Assembly: GCF_005795905.1 (NCBI RefSeq) | Contig: NZ_VAWE01000001.1 | Location: 5,879,001-5,943,000 of the forward strand | DNA length: 64,000 nt | Origin: Streptomyces marianii | GTDB taxonomy: Bacteria; Actinomycetota; Actinomycetes; Streptomycetales; Streptomycetaceae | Direction: 5' to 3' | In this document: positions 16,640 through 24,985 of the stretch, in pieces | Position numbering within the stretch: the stretch's first letter is position 1 | How the letters are laid out: the number at the start of each line of letters is the position of its first letter | Made by a program: the position numbers and the translations under genes | The notes under the pieces: generated by a model | Told to the model about the DNA's origin: nothing | The model's input: only the letters and a program-made list of their open reading frames with translations | Database searches by the model: none

Positions 16640-17392
16640 TCAGTTCCCGTCCTGACCCCGAGCCCCGGACACGGGTCTGCCGTCCCGAAGATGTCGGGCT
16701 GCCGAGTTCGCCGCGGCTCGGGAGACCGGTTCGATGTGGGCGAAGGCGCTGCGGGCGTTCCAGGTGGGGAAAGCCCGCACGAGCCACGAGGGGCCGTGGA
16801 GTTGGATGTGGCGGTCGCGGGTGGCTTCGGCCCAGGTTTGCCGGCCGGCGTGCCATTTGACGAAGGCTTCGGCTTCCGCCGTGATGTAGAGGTCCTCGTC
16901 GATGCCGGGGTACGTCTTGCAGATCTCGGTGTCTCCGCGCTCGATCAGCAGCCAGTACCGCTCGGGGCGCCGGCGGCCGGTGAAGTCGAACCGGATGACG
17001 ATGCGCCGATCCGGGAGCCGGTCTCGGTGGAGCATGTTGCACATCGACCACAGTGCCACGAAGGGGTCGAGGTGCTCGGGGGCGATCTCGAGCCAGGTCG
17101 CACCCCACTCGCCGAGCGACACGCAGACCTTGAACAGGTCGTGACCAGCGGGCGTGAGCTCGTAGTGGCTTCCCCGTCCGTCGGGCTTGGGTGCCGACCT
17201 GACGATACCGAGCCGTTCGAGCTGCTTGAGCCGCTGCGAGAGCAGGGTGCGGGAGAGCCCGGGGGCGCCCTCCAGGATCTCACTGAAGCTTCCGCAGCCC
17301 AGGTGCAGGTTGCGGATGATCAGCGGCGTCCAGCGTTCGGCGAAGATCTCGGCGCCGCGGGCGATGGGGCAGTACTGGCCATACGTCCGCAC
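16640..17392 (-). CDS. HxlR-family winged-helix transcriptional regulator
   Basis: A 250-residue protein. The first 95 residues form the HxlR/MarR-like winged helix: YGQYCPIARGAEIFAERWTP, then LSRTLLSQRLKQLERLGIV (recognition helix) and YELTPAGHDL (wing). HxlR regulators are usually about 110-120 residues, so the 130-residue tail is an addition; its pattern (FVALWSMCNMLHRDRLPDR, RYWLLIERGDTEIC) resembles the SCP2-like or ligand-binding extensions found in some actinomycete members. The conserved N-terminal Cys (residue 8) is the usual HxlR redox-sensitive position. It is divergent from the adjacent FAD-dependent oxidoreductase (about 155 bp between starts), so it probably regulates that gene. 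Confidence 0.85.
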   Translation of the reverse strand: MRTYGQYCPIARGAEIFAERWTPLIIRNLHLGCGSFSEILEGAPGLSRTLLSQRLKQLERLGIVRSAPKPDGRGSHYELTPAGHDLFKVCVSLGEWGATWLEIAPEHLDPFVALWSMCNMLHRDRLPDRRIVIRFDFTGRRRPERYWLLIERGDTEICKTYPGIDEDLYITAEAEAFVKWHAGRQTWAEATRDRHIQLHGPSWLVRAFPTWNARSAFAHIEPVSRAAANSAARHLRDGRPVSGARGQDGN

Positions 17393-17547
17393 GACACCAG
17401 TGTCCCATCCCGCCCTCCGGCCCTGAGGTCCAGATTCCTGACTTCACGACGGTGGCCCCCGGTGGTGCGATGGACATCGAGACACGAGGAGGTGACGAAC
17501 ACGACCACCGAGCGCGTCGGCCGCACCCGAGCGAGGAGGCGATCGCC

Positions 17548-18918
17548 ATGGAGATCGACGGGTTCCGGGGTCAGCTGATCACCGCTGGCCACACCGAATA
17601 CGACACCGCCCGAGCGGTATGGAACGGCGCCGTCGACCGGCGCCCCCGGCTGATCGCGCGATGCAGCGGGACCGCCGACGTGGCCGCGGCCGTGCGCTTC
17701 GCCCGAGACCACGACCTGGAGATCGCCGTACGGGGCGGGGGCCACAACGTGGCCGGCACCGCGGTGTGCGACGAGGGCGTCGTCATCGACCTCTCGTCGA
17801 TGCGGGCTGTGTGGGTCGACCCCGCCGGCCGCACGGCGCGGGTCCAGGGTGGTGCTCTATGGGGCGACGTCGACCACGAGTCGCAGGTCCACGGTCTGGC
17901 CACCACCGGCGGCATCGTGAGCCACACCGGCGTCGCCGGGCTGACCCTCGGCGGCGGCATCGGCTTCCTCATGCGCACGTACGGGCTCACCGTCGACAAC
18001 CTGCTGGCCGCCGAGGTGGTCACCGCCGACGGCAGTGTTCTGCGAGCGTCCGCCGACGACCACCCCGATCTGTTCTGGGCGCTGCGCGGCGGTGGCGGCA
18101 ACTTCGGCGTCGTCACCTCGTTCCGGTTCGCGCTGCACCCCGTCGGCCCGGCCGTCATGGCCGGACCGGTCTTCTGGGCGGCCGACGACACCACCGACGT
18201 GCTGCGCTTCTACCGGGACTTCGCCGCCGAAGCACCCGACGAGCTCGGCACCGTCGTCAGGCTCGGCACCGTCCCTCCACTGCCGGTCGTCCCCGAGGAC
18301 CTGCACTGGCGGCCCGCCCTCGCCGTCGTCTGCTGCTATGCCGGTGCCGTCCAGGACGGCGAGCGTGCCGTGCGGGCCCTCCGGCGGTTCAGGACGCCAC
18401 TCCTGGACCTGGTCGCACCGAAGCCCTACGTCGCCCACCAGTGCAGCACCGACGACACCGTCCCCCACGGGTGGCACTACTACTGGAAGTCCACGGACCT
18501 CACCGGCCTCTGCGACGACGCCATCGCCGTCATCGCCGATCACGCCTACCGCGCCGGCTCACCCCGTTCGTACGCGGTGATGTTCCACATGGGTGGCACC
18601 GTCGCCCGGGTCCCCCACGACAGCACCGCCTACGCCGGTCGCGACGTGGCCCACAACATCAACATCGACGCCGTGTGGCGTCCTGACGAGTCCGGCGAGC
18701 AGGCCGCAGCCGAGACCGCGTGGGCCCGGCGGTTCCTGCACGCCCTCCGCCCGCACCGTGTCGGCAGCGTCTATGTCAACTTCCTCGATTCCGACGACGG
18801 CACCGACCGCGTTCGAGAGGCGTACGGCGATCGCACCTACCGGCGCCTGGCCGAGGTCAAGGCCAAGTACGACCCCGACAACGCCTTCCACCACAACAAG
18901 AACGTCCACCCCGGTTGA
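17548..18918 (+). CDS. FAD-linked oxidoreductase of the berberine-bridge / VAO family
   Basis: A 456-residue enzyme with the FAD-binding PCMH domain at about 30-205 and a C-terminal BBE segment. RGGGHNVAG carries His66, the expected site of covalent 8-alpha FAD attachment; GLTLGGGIGFLMRTYGLTVD and GGGGNFGVV are further FAD-contact motifs. The end has the BBE signature YDPDNAFHHNKN. The second covalent Cys of plant BBEs is not evident near residues 125-130, so mono-covalent FAD is likely. Substrates in this family include alcohols, sugars and natural-product intermediates; none can be assigned. The ATG is preceded by GAGGAGG with nine bases spacing. The divergent HxlR gene suggests redox- or substrate-dependent control. 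A truncated paralogue follows immediately. Confidence 0.88.
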   Translation: MEIDGFRGQLITAGHTEYDTARAVWNGAVDRRPRLIARCSGTADVAAAVRFARDHDLEIAVRGGGHNVAGTAVCDEGVVIDLSSMRAVWVDPAGRTARVQGGALWGDVDHESQVHGLATTGGIVSHTGVAGLTLGGGIGFLMRTYGLTVDNLLAAEVVTADGSVLRASADDHPDLFWALRGGGGNFGVVTSFRFALHPVGPAVMAGPVFWAADDTTDVLRFYRDFAAEAPDELGTVVRLGTVPPLPVVPEDLHWRPALAVVCCYAGAVQDGERAVRALRRFRTPLLDLVAPKPYVAHQCSTDDTVPHGWHYYWKSTDLTGLCDDAIAVIADHAYRAGSPRSYAVMFHMGGTVARVPHDSTAYAGRDVAHNINIDAVWRPDESGEQAAAETAWARRFLHALRPHRVGSVYVNFLDSDDGTDRVREAYGDRTYRRLAEVKAKYDPDNAFHHNKNVHPG

Positions 18919-19056
18919 GAGCTCGCAAACGATCACGGGCGGGCCCCTTCTCGTGGCTCTCCGGCAGATGAGGCCCGGGCCCGCGACGTCGCGCGGTCCC
19001 TTTCCGGCGCCCGCGCGGATGCCCCCACGACGCGGACGCCGCCCGCTCCTATCCTG

Positions 19057-19830
19057 GTGAGAGGTGTCCGGCTCGCCCTGGGCGAGAACATCCTCGGCGG
19101 ACCGACGTTCTATCCGCTCGACGGTGACGTGCTGCGTGCCTACCGCGAACTGATCGCCGACTCCCCGGAGGAGTTCAACCCCGTGCTGGTCATCGGCCTC
19201 GGCCCGCCGCTGCCCTTCCTGCCGGAACGCTGGCACGGCCGACCGCTGTGCGGGGTGATCACATGCTTCAGCGGCCCCGGGGACGAGGACGACCGGGTCC
19301 TGGCCCGGCTCCGTCGGCTCGGCCCCGTCCTCGGACAGCACGTCGGGCGCATGCCGTACCCGGTGATCAACACACTGTTCGACGAACTGCTGCCCGCGGG
19401 CCTGTTCCACTACTGGAAGGGCTGTTTCGCCACGGATCTGCCCGATGGGGCGATCGACACCTACGTCGAGTACGGTGCGGACACGCCCAGCCTCGAGAGC
19501 GCGACGGTCGTGTTCCCCATCGACGGCGCCTGCCACCGGGTGGGCCCCGAGGAGACCGCGTTCGCCTACCGCGACGCCCACTTCTCCACCGCCCTGAGCT
19601 CCACACTGCCGACGCGCACGGCGCTGGAGGCAGAGATCGGCTGGGTGCGTGCCTTCGCCGCGGCGCTCGAGCCCCACTCGCTGGGCGGCGGCTATGTGAA
19701 CTTCATGGACGCCGACGACCAACACCGGGTTCGGGCCAACCACCGGCAGAACCACGACCGTCTGGTGGCGCTCAAGCGCCGCGTCGATCCCGGCAACCTG
19801 TTCCGGCTGAACCACAACATCGCACCCTGA
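19057..19830 (+). pseudogene. Decapitated FAD-oxidoreductase paralogue (substrate/BBE half only)
   Basis: A 257-codon frame opening at a GTG without a clear ribosome site. It matches only the C-terminal half of the preceding oxidoreductase: VRLALGENILGGPTFYPLDG aligns with its FRFALHPVGPAVMAGPVFW, PPLPFLPERWHGRPL with PPLPVVPEDLHWRPA, and VDPGNLFRLNHNI with YDPDNAFHHNKN. The complete FAD-binding PCMH half is absent, so it cannot bind FAD like its relatives. The remaining frame is uninterrupted, so loss may be recent, or the fragment may be kept as a partner domain. A 138-bp spacer with no recognisable coding sequence separates it from the intact gene. Confidence 0.7.
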
Positions 19831-19851
19831 GCGGCCGACCGGAGTGCGGCA

Positions 19852-20055
19852 TCAGTCCCCGATGGAATACAGGTAGCCCGAGCGGCGGACCGTCTGGTGG
19901 GCCCCCTCGACGAGACGCCTCACCACAAGGGTCTTCTCCTCCTCTCGCAGTCCTTCGAGTTCGACGACAGGGCGCTCCGGCCGGGGCGTGTCGAACAACG
20001 TCGGGCCGTACGGCGGGACCCCCGCCGCAGGCTGCTCTCCGGCGCTCGCGCGCAC
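19852..20055 (-). CDS. Small hypothetical protein, possibly frameshifted
   Basis: The frame ending at 19852 is codon-biased and charged (VVELEGLREEEKTLVVRRLV, VRRSGYLYSIGD). Its only in-frame start is a GTG at 20055 without a good ribosome site. An excellent site (AAGGAGGAGG) lies before an ATG at 20141 in a different frame, which reads MGLGMRRLNRAQAVVEELGD and includes a TTA codon, rare in streptomycetes and usually bldA-dependent. The two halves look like one protein of about 97 residues split by a frameshift. No family was recognised. Confidence 0.4.
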   Translation of the reverse strand: MRASAGEQPAAGVPPYGPTLFDTPRPERPVVELEGLREEEKTLVVRRLVEGAHQTVRRSGYLYSIGD

Positions 20056-20284
20056 AACGCGGGGAACGGGTCCTCCGCATCGTCACCTAACTCCTCGACG
20101 ACAGCCTGCGCGCGGTTCAGCCTCCGCATTCCGAGACCCATGCCGGTCCTCCTCCTTCGTTTCAGGGTGCCGGAGGAATCGGGTGCATCGCACCGGGTCC
20201 CCGTGCACGCTCACCACGGCGGTGAGGCAGTGGGTTTCCCCGTGGCCGGGCGGGCCGCCGCCGGGCCGGCCAGGCGGTGACCGA

Positions 20285-20298
20285 AGGCCGGTCGGCCC
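20285..20298. promoter_or_regulatory. DosR-like inverted repeat upstream of the acetyltransferase gene
   Basis: AGGCCGGTCGGCCC, with five of six arm positions paired. It lies 86-99 bp upstream of the start and shares 13 of 14 bases with the box before the USP gene at 37 kb. Confidence 0.5.
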
Positions 20299-20383
20299 TC
20301 GTCGCTGCCCCCGGTAGCCTCTGGGAGCCGTGCCGCCCGGGCCTGAGGCTGTTCACCAGCATCGGTGACGAGGAGGCACAGCC

Positions 20384-23074
20384 ATGATCGAGTCGCAGCC
20401 GCCGCAGGTGCACGCGCTGCTCACCGACGGGTCGACCGTGCGGATACGGCGGGCAGGTCCGGACGACCGGGACGAGATCCTGCGCCTGTACGAGGCGATG
20501 TCGCCCGAGAACCTGCGGCTGCGCTTCTTCTCGACGAGCCGGCGTTCGGCCGGGGCGGCCGCCGACCGCGTGTCCGAGCAGGACCGGCCCGGCTATCGGG
20601 CGCTGGTTGCCGAAAGCGCCGACCGGATCGTGGGGCTCGCCGAGTACGAGGCGGTCCGGGGCACTGCGACTGCCGAGATCGCGCTGGCGGTCGCCGACGG
20701 ACACCACCACCAGGGGCTGGGGACTCTGCTGCTGGAACACCTCGTCGACGCCGCGCGTGGGGCGGGCATCACCACGTTCACCGCCGACGTGCTCTCCGAC
20801 AACAGCGCGGCGCTCAAGGTCTTCACCGACCTGGGGCTTCGTGCCAGCCGGCGGTGCGAGGGGCCCGAGTACCACTGCACCGTCGAACTCATCCGGAACG
20901 AGGAGTACTTGGCGGCCTGCGACGAGCGTGGCCGCACCGCCGACGCCGCGAGCCTGCGGCCGCTGCTGCGGCCCCGTTCCGTCGCCGTGGTCGGCGCGGG
21001 TACGAAGCCCGGTTCCGTGGGACGGGCGGTCCTGAGGAACCTCCGCCGAGCCGGTTTCGCCGGACCGCTGCACGCGGTCAACCCACACGCCCAGGCCGTC
21101 GAGCGGACACCCTCCTACCCGTCGGTGACGGCCCTGCCCCAGCCGCCCGAGCTCGCCGTGGTCGCGGTTCCCGCGGGTGCCGTGCCCGAGGTGGCCGAGG
21201 AGTGCGGGAAGACCGGGGTGCGGGCACTGGTGGTGCTGACCTCCGGTCTGGACGCCGGGCAGGCCGCGGCGCTGCTGGCCACCGTACGCCGGTACGGGAT
21301 GCGTCTGGTCGGCCCGAACTGCCTGGGCATCTCGAACACGGAGGAACGCGTGCGCCTGGACGCCGCCTTCGCCGCGCACCGCCCGCTCCCGGGCACCGCC
21401 GGAGTGGCCGTCCAGTCCGGCGGCGTCGGCATCGCTCTGCTCGGCGGACTCTCCAGGCTCGGCATCGGGGTGTCCAGTTTCGTGTCTCTGGGCGACAAGT
21501 ACGACGTCAGCGGCAACGACCTGCTCCAGTGGTGGGAGGGCGACGGCACGACCGACCTGGCCCTGCTGCACCTGGAGTCGTTCGGCAATCCGCGCGCCTT
21601 CTCCCGTACCGCCCGCCGTGTCGCCCGGCGGATGCCCGTCCTCACCGTGGATGCGGGCCGCTCCGACGCCGGGCGCCGGGCCGCCGCCTCCCACACCGCC
21701 GCGGCCGCCACGCCGACGATGACCCGCCAGGCGCTGTTCACCCAGGCCGGAGTCACTGCCACGCGCAGCATCGGTGAACTGCTCGACACCGCAGCCCTGC
21801 TGCACTCCCAGCCCCTGCCGGCCGGGACCAGGGTGGCAGTGGTGTCCAACGCGGGCGGCGCCGGCGTACTGGCCGCCGACGCCTGCACCGAGGCGGGGCT
21901 GAGCGTGCCCGAGCTGCCCGCCGAACTGGTCACCGACGTACTGGAGCTTCTGCCCGACGGTGCCAGCGCCGCCAACCCGATCGACACGACCGCCGCCGTC
22001 GGGGAGGCGCCACTGCGCGCCTGTGTGGCACGGCTCGCGGCCCATGGAGGTGTCGACGCCGTCCTGGTGGTGCTGGCCCCCACCGCGATCTCCGCGGCGA
22101 CCGGAGACGATCCCGTCCTGGCGCTCACCCACGCCGCCCCGGCCGGCCGATCGAGTACGGTCGCCGCGGTCCTCCTCGACCAGGCCGAGTCCGTCCGCCT
22201 GCTGCACACCAGGGGCGGCGGCGCCCTGCCCGCATACGCCGACCCGCAGGCCGCCGCCCGCGCCCTGGCCCACGCGGCGGCCCGAACCCGCTGGCTCGCC
22301 CGGTCTCCGGGCAGGGTCACCGAACTCCCCGACGTGCACACCCCCGAAGCCGAGGCCCTTGTCGCCAGGTGCCTGGAGACCGGCCCCGGAGGCGGTTGGC
22401 AGGATCCCCGTACCACCGCGGACCTGCTGGACCACTACGGCATCCCGCAACTGCCCTGGGCGTGGGCCGAGGACGAGGAAGCCGCCGTCATCGCAGCCCA
22501 ACGGCTCGCCGGTCCCGACGGACGCGTGGTGATGAAGGCGTATTGGCCGGGACTGCTGCACAAGACCGAACACGGCGCAGTCCACCTGGACTTGCAGAAC
22601 ACCTCGCAGGTCAGGGCTGCCCACCGCGATCTCGTCACCCGCTTCGGCGAGTTGATGACCGGCGTGGTCGTCCAGCCCCTCGCCGACCGTGGCGTCGAGC
22701 TGGTCGCCGGAGCCGTCCAGGACGAGGTCTTCGGCCCACTGGTGCTGTTCGGCCTCGGCGGAACGGCGACCGAGCTCCTCGCCGACCACGCCGCCCGCCT
22801 CGCCCCACTGAGCGACCAGGACGTACGGGAAATGATCACCTCGCCGCGTTGCGCGCCGCTGCTCTTCGGCTACCGAGGCTGCGGCCCCGTCGACATCAAG
22901 GGGCTGGAGCAGCTCCTGCTGAGGCTGTCCCGCATGGCCTGCGATCTGCCGCAGCTGGCGGAGATCGATCTGAATCCCGTCGTCGCCCGGCCTGGCGGCG
23001 TCACCGCCCTCGACGTCCGCGTCCGACTGCTGCCACGGCGGGCCCGCGACCCGTACCTGCGCCGGCTGCGCTGA
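20384..23074 (+). CDS. GNAT-acyl-CoA synthetase fusion (Pat-type protein lysine acetyltransferase)
   Basis: An 896-residue fusion. Residues 1-170 are a GNAT domain with the acetyl-CoA loop HHHQGLGTLLLEHLV. Residues 185-896 are an NDP-forming acyl-CoA synthetase module: CoA-binding Rossmann part (RPRSVAVVGAGTKPGSVGRA), ligase-CoA part (VGPNCLGISN, VQSGGVGIALL) with an SHT motif at His437 where the phosphohistidine of active ADP-forming synthetases lies, and an ATP-grasp part (DHYGIPQLPW, VMKAYWPGLLHKTE, EIDLNPVV). GNAT-first order is the form described for streptomycete Pat enzymes, whereas enterobacterial Pat has the GNAT last. Such enzymes acetylate and silence acetyl-CoA synthetase. The usual Gly after SHT is Ala, so ligase activity may be lost and the module regulatory. 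ATG with GACGAGGAGG-like site upstream. Confidence 0.88.
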   Translation: MIESQPPQVHALLTDGSTVRIRRAGPDDRDEILRLYEAMSPENLRLRFFSTSRRSAGAAADRVSEQDRPGYRALVAESADRIVGLAEYEAVRGTATAEIALAVADGHHHQGLGTLLLEHLVDAARGAGITTFTADVLSDNSAALKVFTDLGLRASRRCEGPEYHCTVELIRNEEYLAACDERGRTADAASLRPLLRPRSVAVVGAGTKPGSVGRAVLRNLRRAGFAGPLHAVNPHAQAVERTPSYPSVTALPQPPELAVVAVPAGAVPEVAEECGKTGVRALVVLTSGLDAGQAAALLATVRRYGMRLVGPNCLGISNTEERVRLDAAFAAHRPLPGTAGVAVQSGGVGIALLGGLSRLGIGVSSFVSLGDKYDVSGNDLLQWWEGDGTTDLALLHLESFGNPRAFSRTARRVARRMPVLTVDAGRSDAGRRAAASHTAAAATPTMTRQALFTQAGVTATRSIGELLDTAALLHSQPLPAGTRVAVVSNAGGAGVLAADACTEAGLSVPELPAELVTDVLELLPDGASAANPIDTTAAVGEAPLRACVARLAAHGGVDAVLVVLAPTAISAATGDDPVLALTHAAPAGRSSTVAAVLLDQAESVRLLHTRGGGALPAYADPQAAARALAHAAARTRWLARSPGRVTELPDVHTPEAEALVARCLETGPGGGWQDPRTTADLLDHYGIPQLPWAWAEDEEAAVIAAQRLAGPDGRVVMKAYWPGLLHKTEHGAVHLDLQNTSQVRAAHRDLVTRFGELMTGVVVQPLADRGVELVAGAVQDEVFGPLVLFGLGGTATELLADHAARLAPLSDQDVREMITSPRCAPLLFGYRGCGPVDIKGLEQLLLRLSRMACDLPQLAEIDLNPVVARPGGVTALDVRVRLLPRRARDPYLRRLR

Positions 23075-23379
23075 GTGCTCGGTCCGTCAGGCGGGGCAGA
23101 GTGTGGAAGGGCGGCGGTGGAAGGCGCCGGCGAGAAGCCCGTCGTGTTGACCTGACGAGCCGGATCGAGGGAGCGGTCGGGGTGGTCGACATGCTGACCC
23201 ACAGCCTCGACGACTCGCATCCGCAAGCCCGCCGAGCAGTCCCCGCACGGTGTCGCCGGAGGCCGGCTGCGCAAGCCGTAGGGAAGCGGGGGCGGTCCCG
23301 CGGGCCCGTACGAGCACGATCGGCCGGGCAGACGGGCCGAGTCGCCGGGCCCGCGGAACCGGCCCAGGACGGAGGGTTT

Positions 23380-23398
23380 CCCCACGCTTCGCGTGGGG
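23380..23398. terminator. Compact hairpin downstream of the acetyltransferase gene
   Basis: An 8-bp perfect stem CCCCACGC / GCGTGGGG with a TTC loop, about 305 bp after the stop codon. It is a possible distal terminator. Confidence 0.45.
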
Positions 23399-23645
23399 GC
23401 GCGCTCCGTCCATGGCTGCTCATGGCGCCGACGTCTGCGTGCTCGCTGCACGCGGGCCGGACAGGACGGCGTCCTCGGCGGGTGCACGCCGCGGGCTGTT
23501 GCCGTCGGCCACGGGCGGCCCGGGCGCAGCCGTGGTACCGCTCCGGGGAGCGCCCCGGCACGCGGGCAGGCACTCGCGGGCCAGGGCGCCGATGCGCCGT
23601 TACCGCCGTGCTTCCGGCACTCGCGGGCCCCTCGGGCCCTCTGCG

Positions 23646-23659
23646 GGGACCTGTGGCCC
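23646..23659. promoter_or_regulatory. DosR-like inverted repeat upstream of a USP gene
   Basis: GGGACCTGTGGCCC lies 69-82 bp upstream of the USP start. It matches 10 of 14 positions of the mycobacterial DosR core GGGACTWWAGTCCC. Confidence 0.45.
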
Positions 23660-23727
23660 CTCCTGCTCCGTGCCGGCGCCCGCCACTGTGGCGGCATCAC
23701 GTCGTTCTCGGACTCGGAGGTCCCCAG

Positions 23728-24606
23728 ATGCCCCGCACCGTAACCGTCGGACTCGACGGCTCGCGAGAGAGCATGGCGGCCGTGGGCTGGGCCGCGCGGG
23801 AGGCGCTCGCGCGCGGTCTGCCGCTGCGCATCGTCCATGTCTGGGACTTGGCGCCGGACGTGCACACGCCGCTCACCGGTCCGGACACACGGCGCCACTG
23901 GGCCGAGCGCACACCGCGCAAGGCCGCCGAGTGGGTGGGCAGGCGCCATCCGGGGCTCGAGGTGGAGACGGTGCAGAAGTGCGGGGAGCCTGCCAAGGCC
24001 CTCTGCGAGGCCGCCGAAGAGGCCGATCCGCTGGTCCTCGGATCCCGGGGGCTCGGCGCTGTCACCGGCTTCGTCGTCGGGTCGGTGTCCTTGGCCGTCG
24101 TCGCCCGTACTCCTCGCCCCGTCGTGCTGGTGCGGAGCCGGGATCAGCAGGCGCCGGGCACCGAGCCCCCGGCGGACAGCGGTGACGTCGTGCTCGGAGT
24201 GGACATCTCCCATCCGTGTGACGAGCTGTTGGAGTTCGCCTTCGCCCATGCCCATCGGCACGGGGCCGGGTTGCGCGTGGTGCACAGCTGGAACTTCCCC
24301 TTGGCCTGGGGTCCGGATGCGGCAGCGGCAGCCGCTCTGATCGAGGGCGAGGTGGAGGCGGCGAAGGCGGACGCCCTGGCCGCGGTGCTCCTCCCGTGGC
24401 GGCACAAGTTCCCCGAGGTGCAGGTCACCGAGGAGTGCCGCCTGGGCCGTCCCGCCTCCGACCTGCTGGCCGCAGCGCGCGATGCCCGCCTCGTCGTGGT
24501 CGGACGCCGCAACCGCACGTCCTCGATCGGTGCGCACACCGGGCCCGTGACGCATTCCGTCCTGCACCACTGCGCCGCTCCGGTCGCCGTGGTCCCGCAC
24601 GACTGA
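23728..24606 (+). CDS. Universal stress protein, two tandem USP domains
   Basis: A 292-residue cytoplasmic protein with two USP folds (about 1-145 and 150-290). The first starts TVTVGLDGSRESMAAVGWAA and carries the ATP-binding signature G-x2-G-x9-G-S (GSRGLGAVTGFVVGSVS). In the second, the equivalent stretch is GRRNRTSSIGAHTGPVTHS, which departs from the ATP motif, so only one nucleotide site may be intact. Tandem USPs of this type are typical members of the DosR-like dormancy regulons of actinomycetes. It sits directly upstream of the arginine deiminase operon, in the same orientation. The start has GGAGG seven bases upstream. Confidence 0.9.
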   Translation: MPRTVTVGLDGSRESMAAVGWAAREALARGLPLRIVHVWDLAPDVHTPLTGPDTRRHWAERTPRKAAEWVGRRHPGLEVETVQKCGEPAKALCEAAEEADPLVLGSRGLGAVTGFVVGSVSLAVVARTPRPVVLVRSRDQQAPGTEPPADSGDVVLGVDISHPCDELLEFAFAHAHRHGAGLRVVHSWNFPLAWGPDAAAAAALIEGEVEAAKADALAAVLLPWRHKFPEVQVTEECRLGRPASDLLAAARDARLVVVGRRNRTSSIGAHTGPVTHSVLHHCAAPVAVVPHD

Positions 24607-24985
24607 CGGCATGGCGGACCGGCGCCGCTGCCCGCCTCCCCGGGCAGCGGCGCCGCGCGTGACGTCGCGTCACCGGCGGACACGGACGGCAGGCCGATGC
24701 GGGGCGGCATCACACGGCGCCCTCAGGCCCCCGGCCACCGGGCCCACGGACTGAGGCGCCGGACCGCCGTCGGGCGGCGCAGGGCCGAAGGTCCCGTCCG
24801 GCCCGGCGAACGGGCCAGGGACGACGGGTCCCGTACGGCCTCTGCGTGGGGACCGTCGCCGTCCCGTTCCGCACCGCCCGGGTGACACGGTCGGGGCATG
24901 GCCGAGCCACGCGTCCCGCGGACGCGGCGAGACCTCACCCGTCGCCCTGAGCGCAGTCCCGACCTCCACCGTGCCGAGGAGCACC
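24607..24985. promoter_or_regulatory. Promoter region of the arginine deiminase operon
   Basis: A 379-bp gap with clustered inverted repeats: GGGCCGAAGGTCCC at 24782-24795, then GGGAC-N5-GTCCC at 24818-24832. They suggest multi-site activator binding. No clear -10/-35 pair was assigned. Confidence 0.5.
24782..24795. promoter_or_regulatory. DosR-like inverted repeat upstream of arcA
   Basis: GGGCCGAAGGTCCC matches 11 of 14 positions of the DosR core GGGACTWWAGTCCC, the best single match in the window. It is about 190 bp before the arcA start, and a second, wider GGGAC/GTCCC pair lies closer at 24818-24832. Confidence 0.5.

Larger units (their letters stand above)
23075..23727. other. Gene-free spacer with hairpin and USP promoter region
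   Basis: About 650 bp without a supported gene between the acetyltransferase and the first USP gene. It includes a hairpin at 23380-23398 and an island-type inverted repeat at 23646-23659. Confidence 0.5.

Noticed and set aside
17548..19830. Secondary-metabolite gene cluster around the FAD oxidoreductases
   Set aside because: No synthase, NRPS, terpene or RiPP gene is nearby.
20162..22789. 875-codon minus-strand frame opposite the acetyltransferase
   Set aside because: Shadow frame; composition is Gly/Arg/Gln-rich and lacks domains.
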